Shown: piece after piece, positions 55,301 through 58,300 of the stretch | How positions within the stretch are numbered: position 1 is the first letter of the stretch | Layout: each line of letters begins with the position of its first letter | Assembly (NCBI RefSeq): GCF_003651245.1 | Contig: NZ_RAPE01000004.1 | Span: forward strand, 248,001 to 312,000 | Length of the DNA stretch: 64,000 bases | Direction of reading: 5' to 3' | Origin: Roseovarius spongiae | Lineage (GTDB): Bacteria > Pseudomonadota > Alphaproteobacteria > Rhodobacterales > Rhodobacteraceae | Made by a program: the position numbers and the translations under genes | Notes under the pieces: model-generated | Databases searched by the model: none | Told to the model about the DNA's origin: nothing | The model's input: only the letters and a program-made list of their open reading frames with translations

Positions 55301-58300
55301 TCGTGACACGGGTAATCCCGATGGGATCGGCGGCATCATGGCCGGGCTCTCGACGAAGATGAAGGGAATCACGGACGAGTTGCAGCCGCTCATCGCCGCG
55401 ATCGGAGACACCGCCGAGACCGGGCAGGCGCAGATGAACCTCGCCGGGGCCATCGGCGGGGTCGGCCATGCCGCGACCGGGCTCGCCGAACTGATCGGCA
55501 GCAAGCTCGAGACCGCGGGCAGCAGCGCCCTGCTGACCGAGAGTTCGGGCGGCGGCGGCGGGATCGGCGGCGGGTTGCTGTCTTCTTCGGGCATGGCGAC
55601 CATTCTCAGCGCGCTCGAGGGCCGGAAGGCGCCGACGAATTCCAGTGGCGGCGGCGGGCTGTTCTCAAGCAGCAATCATCTGTTGAAAAGCATCGCCGGG
55701 CTGTTCGACGACGCCGGTACGCCGGATGTCGCGAACCCGTTCTCGTTGTCCACGGAAACGCCGCGCGACGCGCTTGGCAAGATGCTGAGCAACGTCACGG
55801 GCCTCTCGTCCCTTTTCGACGGCATGAGTCCGGATGCGATGGCGCTGACGCCGGCGATGCGCACGATGCTGGCCGAGATGAAGGAGGCCGGGACCACCGG
55901 CAAGGCATGGTTCGCCGAAGCCGAGAGCATCGTTGGCAAACCCGCGCCCGATGGCGGCGGCGGCGGCGGGATCGGCGGCGGGTTGACCGGGTTGCTCCCC
56001 AGCATCGTCAGCAGCCTCTTCCCCGAGGCCAGCGCCCGGGACAGCAACCCGTTCGCGAAGATATCCGAGAAGATCGGCGGTCTCTTCGAGGCCAACAGCG
56101 ATACGGTCGGCCGGATGGGCGATCTGCTGTCGGGTCTTCAGACCGACGGCGCGTCGATGCTCGACCGGCTGGCCGGGGGCGAGAATCCGGACCCGACCAC
56201 GCGCCGCACGCTCTCGGGCAAGCTGATCGCCGTCGACGCCGCCTGGGGCCGCAGCGAGGCGCAGCTTGTGCTGGGCGAAGCGCAGCTTACCGGCGCGCGC
56301 GACGCCGCCGAGGCGGCGGGCGCCGGTGCGGCCGGCGCGCTGGGTGCGCTTGACAGCGCGATGACCGACTCGCTGGGCGCATTGGCGGGTCAGGGGGCGC
56401 TTCTGGGCGGCGCGCTCGACGCGGTGGGCGACGTGATCCGGCGGATCGCGGCGCTGGACCCGGCGGACACCGCCGGGGCCGCCGCGCTGCGCGCGGAACT
56501 GGCTACGACCATCGACGACGCGAAGGCCGAGGCGACGGCGACCAAGGACAAGGTGGACGAGGCCAGAGAAGAGATCGAAGAGCCGCTTCAGGAGATCGCA
56601 GACGAAGCGGCCGAGATCACCGAAGGAACGCGGCTCGGCTTCGGGAGCTTCGATTTCACGCCGGTCAATCCCGGCCCGGCGTTCGACCTGGAGAAACTGC
56701 TGCGCGACGACGTGGACGACCTGCTGACGCAGGCGCAGCAGCGATTCCGCCTCGACGCCATGTTCAACGCGGATCACCTGACCGATCGCGTGGTGATCGA
56801 CACCGGCGCACTGTTCGAAGCGCTGCGTGCGCCCGCGCAGGAAGACGGGTTCGACCCGCTCGCCGCCTTTGCCGAAACCGTCGCCTGGACCTACGCGCAC
56901 GAGATCGCGCACACGCTCGGGCTGCCGGATCTCTATGATTTCAGCGAAGGCGGTCGGGTGCTCGACGGTGCTGGGATCATGGGGCTGCGCAACGATTTCA
57001 CCGTGACCACGGCGCATGAGGGCGCGATCCGCTTTGCCTCGGACAGCCCTGAGGCGGGAGCGGGGGCGAGCGTGACGGCGGTGCTCGACATGCTGCGCAC
57101 GGCGCGGGACGGCGGGGTTCTGAACCTCGAGGAAAACACCGGGCGCGATTACCTGATGGCGCCGCCCGCCGGGTCGGTTCCGCTGCTCGATACCGGGTGG
57201 AACGTCCTGGGCCGGGTCGCCACGCTGCCCGATGGCGGGCTGGAACTGAGCGAGGGCGCGACGAGCCGCACCTCGGCCTATCGCATGGTGACCCCGCCCG
57301 CGGGGGCGACCAAGCTGACCTTTACCATCCGCACGCACCTGCCGCTATCGGGAATCACGCCGCCAGATGCGTTCGAGGTGGCGTTGCTCAACGCGCTAGG
57401 CGCGCCGCTGACCGTGATCGCGGGGCTGGACGGGACCGATGCGGCGCTGAACCTGCAATCGGACGGCACGCTGCGACTGGCGCCCGGCGTCACGGCGGGG
57501 CCGGATTTCGTGAACGACGCGGGCGTCGTCACGCGGGCGATCACCATCGACCTCAACGCGCTCGGGAACCCGGCGCGGATGGCGCTGTCGCTCGACCTGA
57601 TCGGGTTCGGCGCGCAACATAGTTCGGTTGAGGTGGTCGATTTCGCCTTCGACGCGCCCGGCGGTTTCGTCAACACCGCGCCGGCGCTGACGCGCGGCGC
57701 GAGCGTCACGCTGGACGAGGACGCATCGGCGCTGATCGACCTGCGCGCGCTGGTGACGGACGCCGAGGGCGATCCGCTCACCTACGAGATCGACACGCCG
57801 CCCGCGCATGGCGCGCTGGAACCGGTGGAGCCGGGTGTATGGCGCTACACGCCGGACGCGGATTTCAACGGAACAGACAGCCTGCGCTTCACCGCGCGCG
57901 ACGCGGTATTCCGCCCGCTGCCCGCGGTGCTGAACCTCATCGTGCGCCCCGTCAACGACGCGCCGGTGATGGACGCCACCCGTAACGAGACCGTGGCCGA
58001 GGGCGACATCCTGACGATGCAGGTGATCGCGACGGACGTGGATGGCGATGGCCTGAGCTATGCGCTCGAGGACGCTCCGACGGGCGCGACGCTCACGCCC
58101 GAGGGCGTGCTCAACTGGACCGCGCCGGGCGGGCCGTCGCACGCGATCTTCCGCATCCTCGCCAGCGACGGCAGCGGCGGCGAGGCGCGGCAGGAATTGC
58201 GGGTCGACGTGACCAATGCCGGGCCGGTGATCGCGCTGACCGCGCCCGAAATATCGGTCGTGGAGACCGAGGCGACGGTGAGGTTCACCGCCATTGATCC

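Noticed and set aside
54568..55990. Gly-rich runs as a CRISPR array or tandem DNA repeat
   Set aside because: The runs are irregular in length and sequence, are in frame as poly-Gly linkers and have no uniform repeat-spacer spacing.
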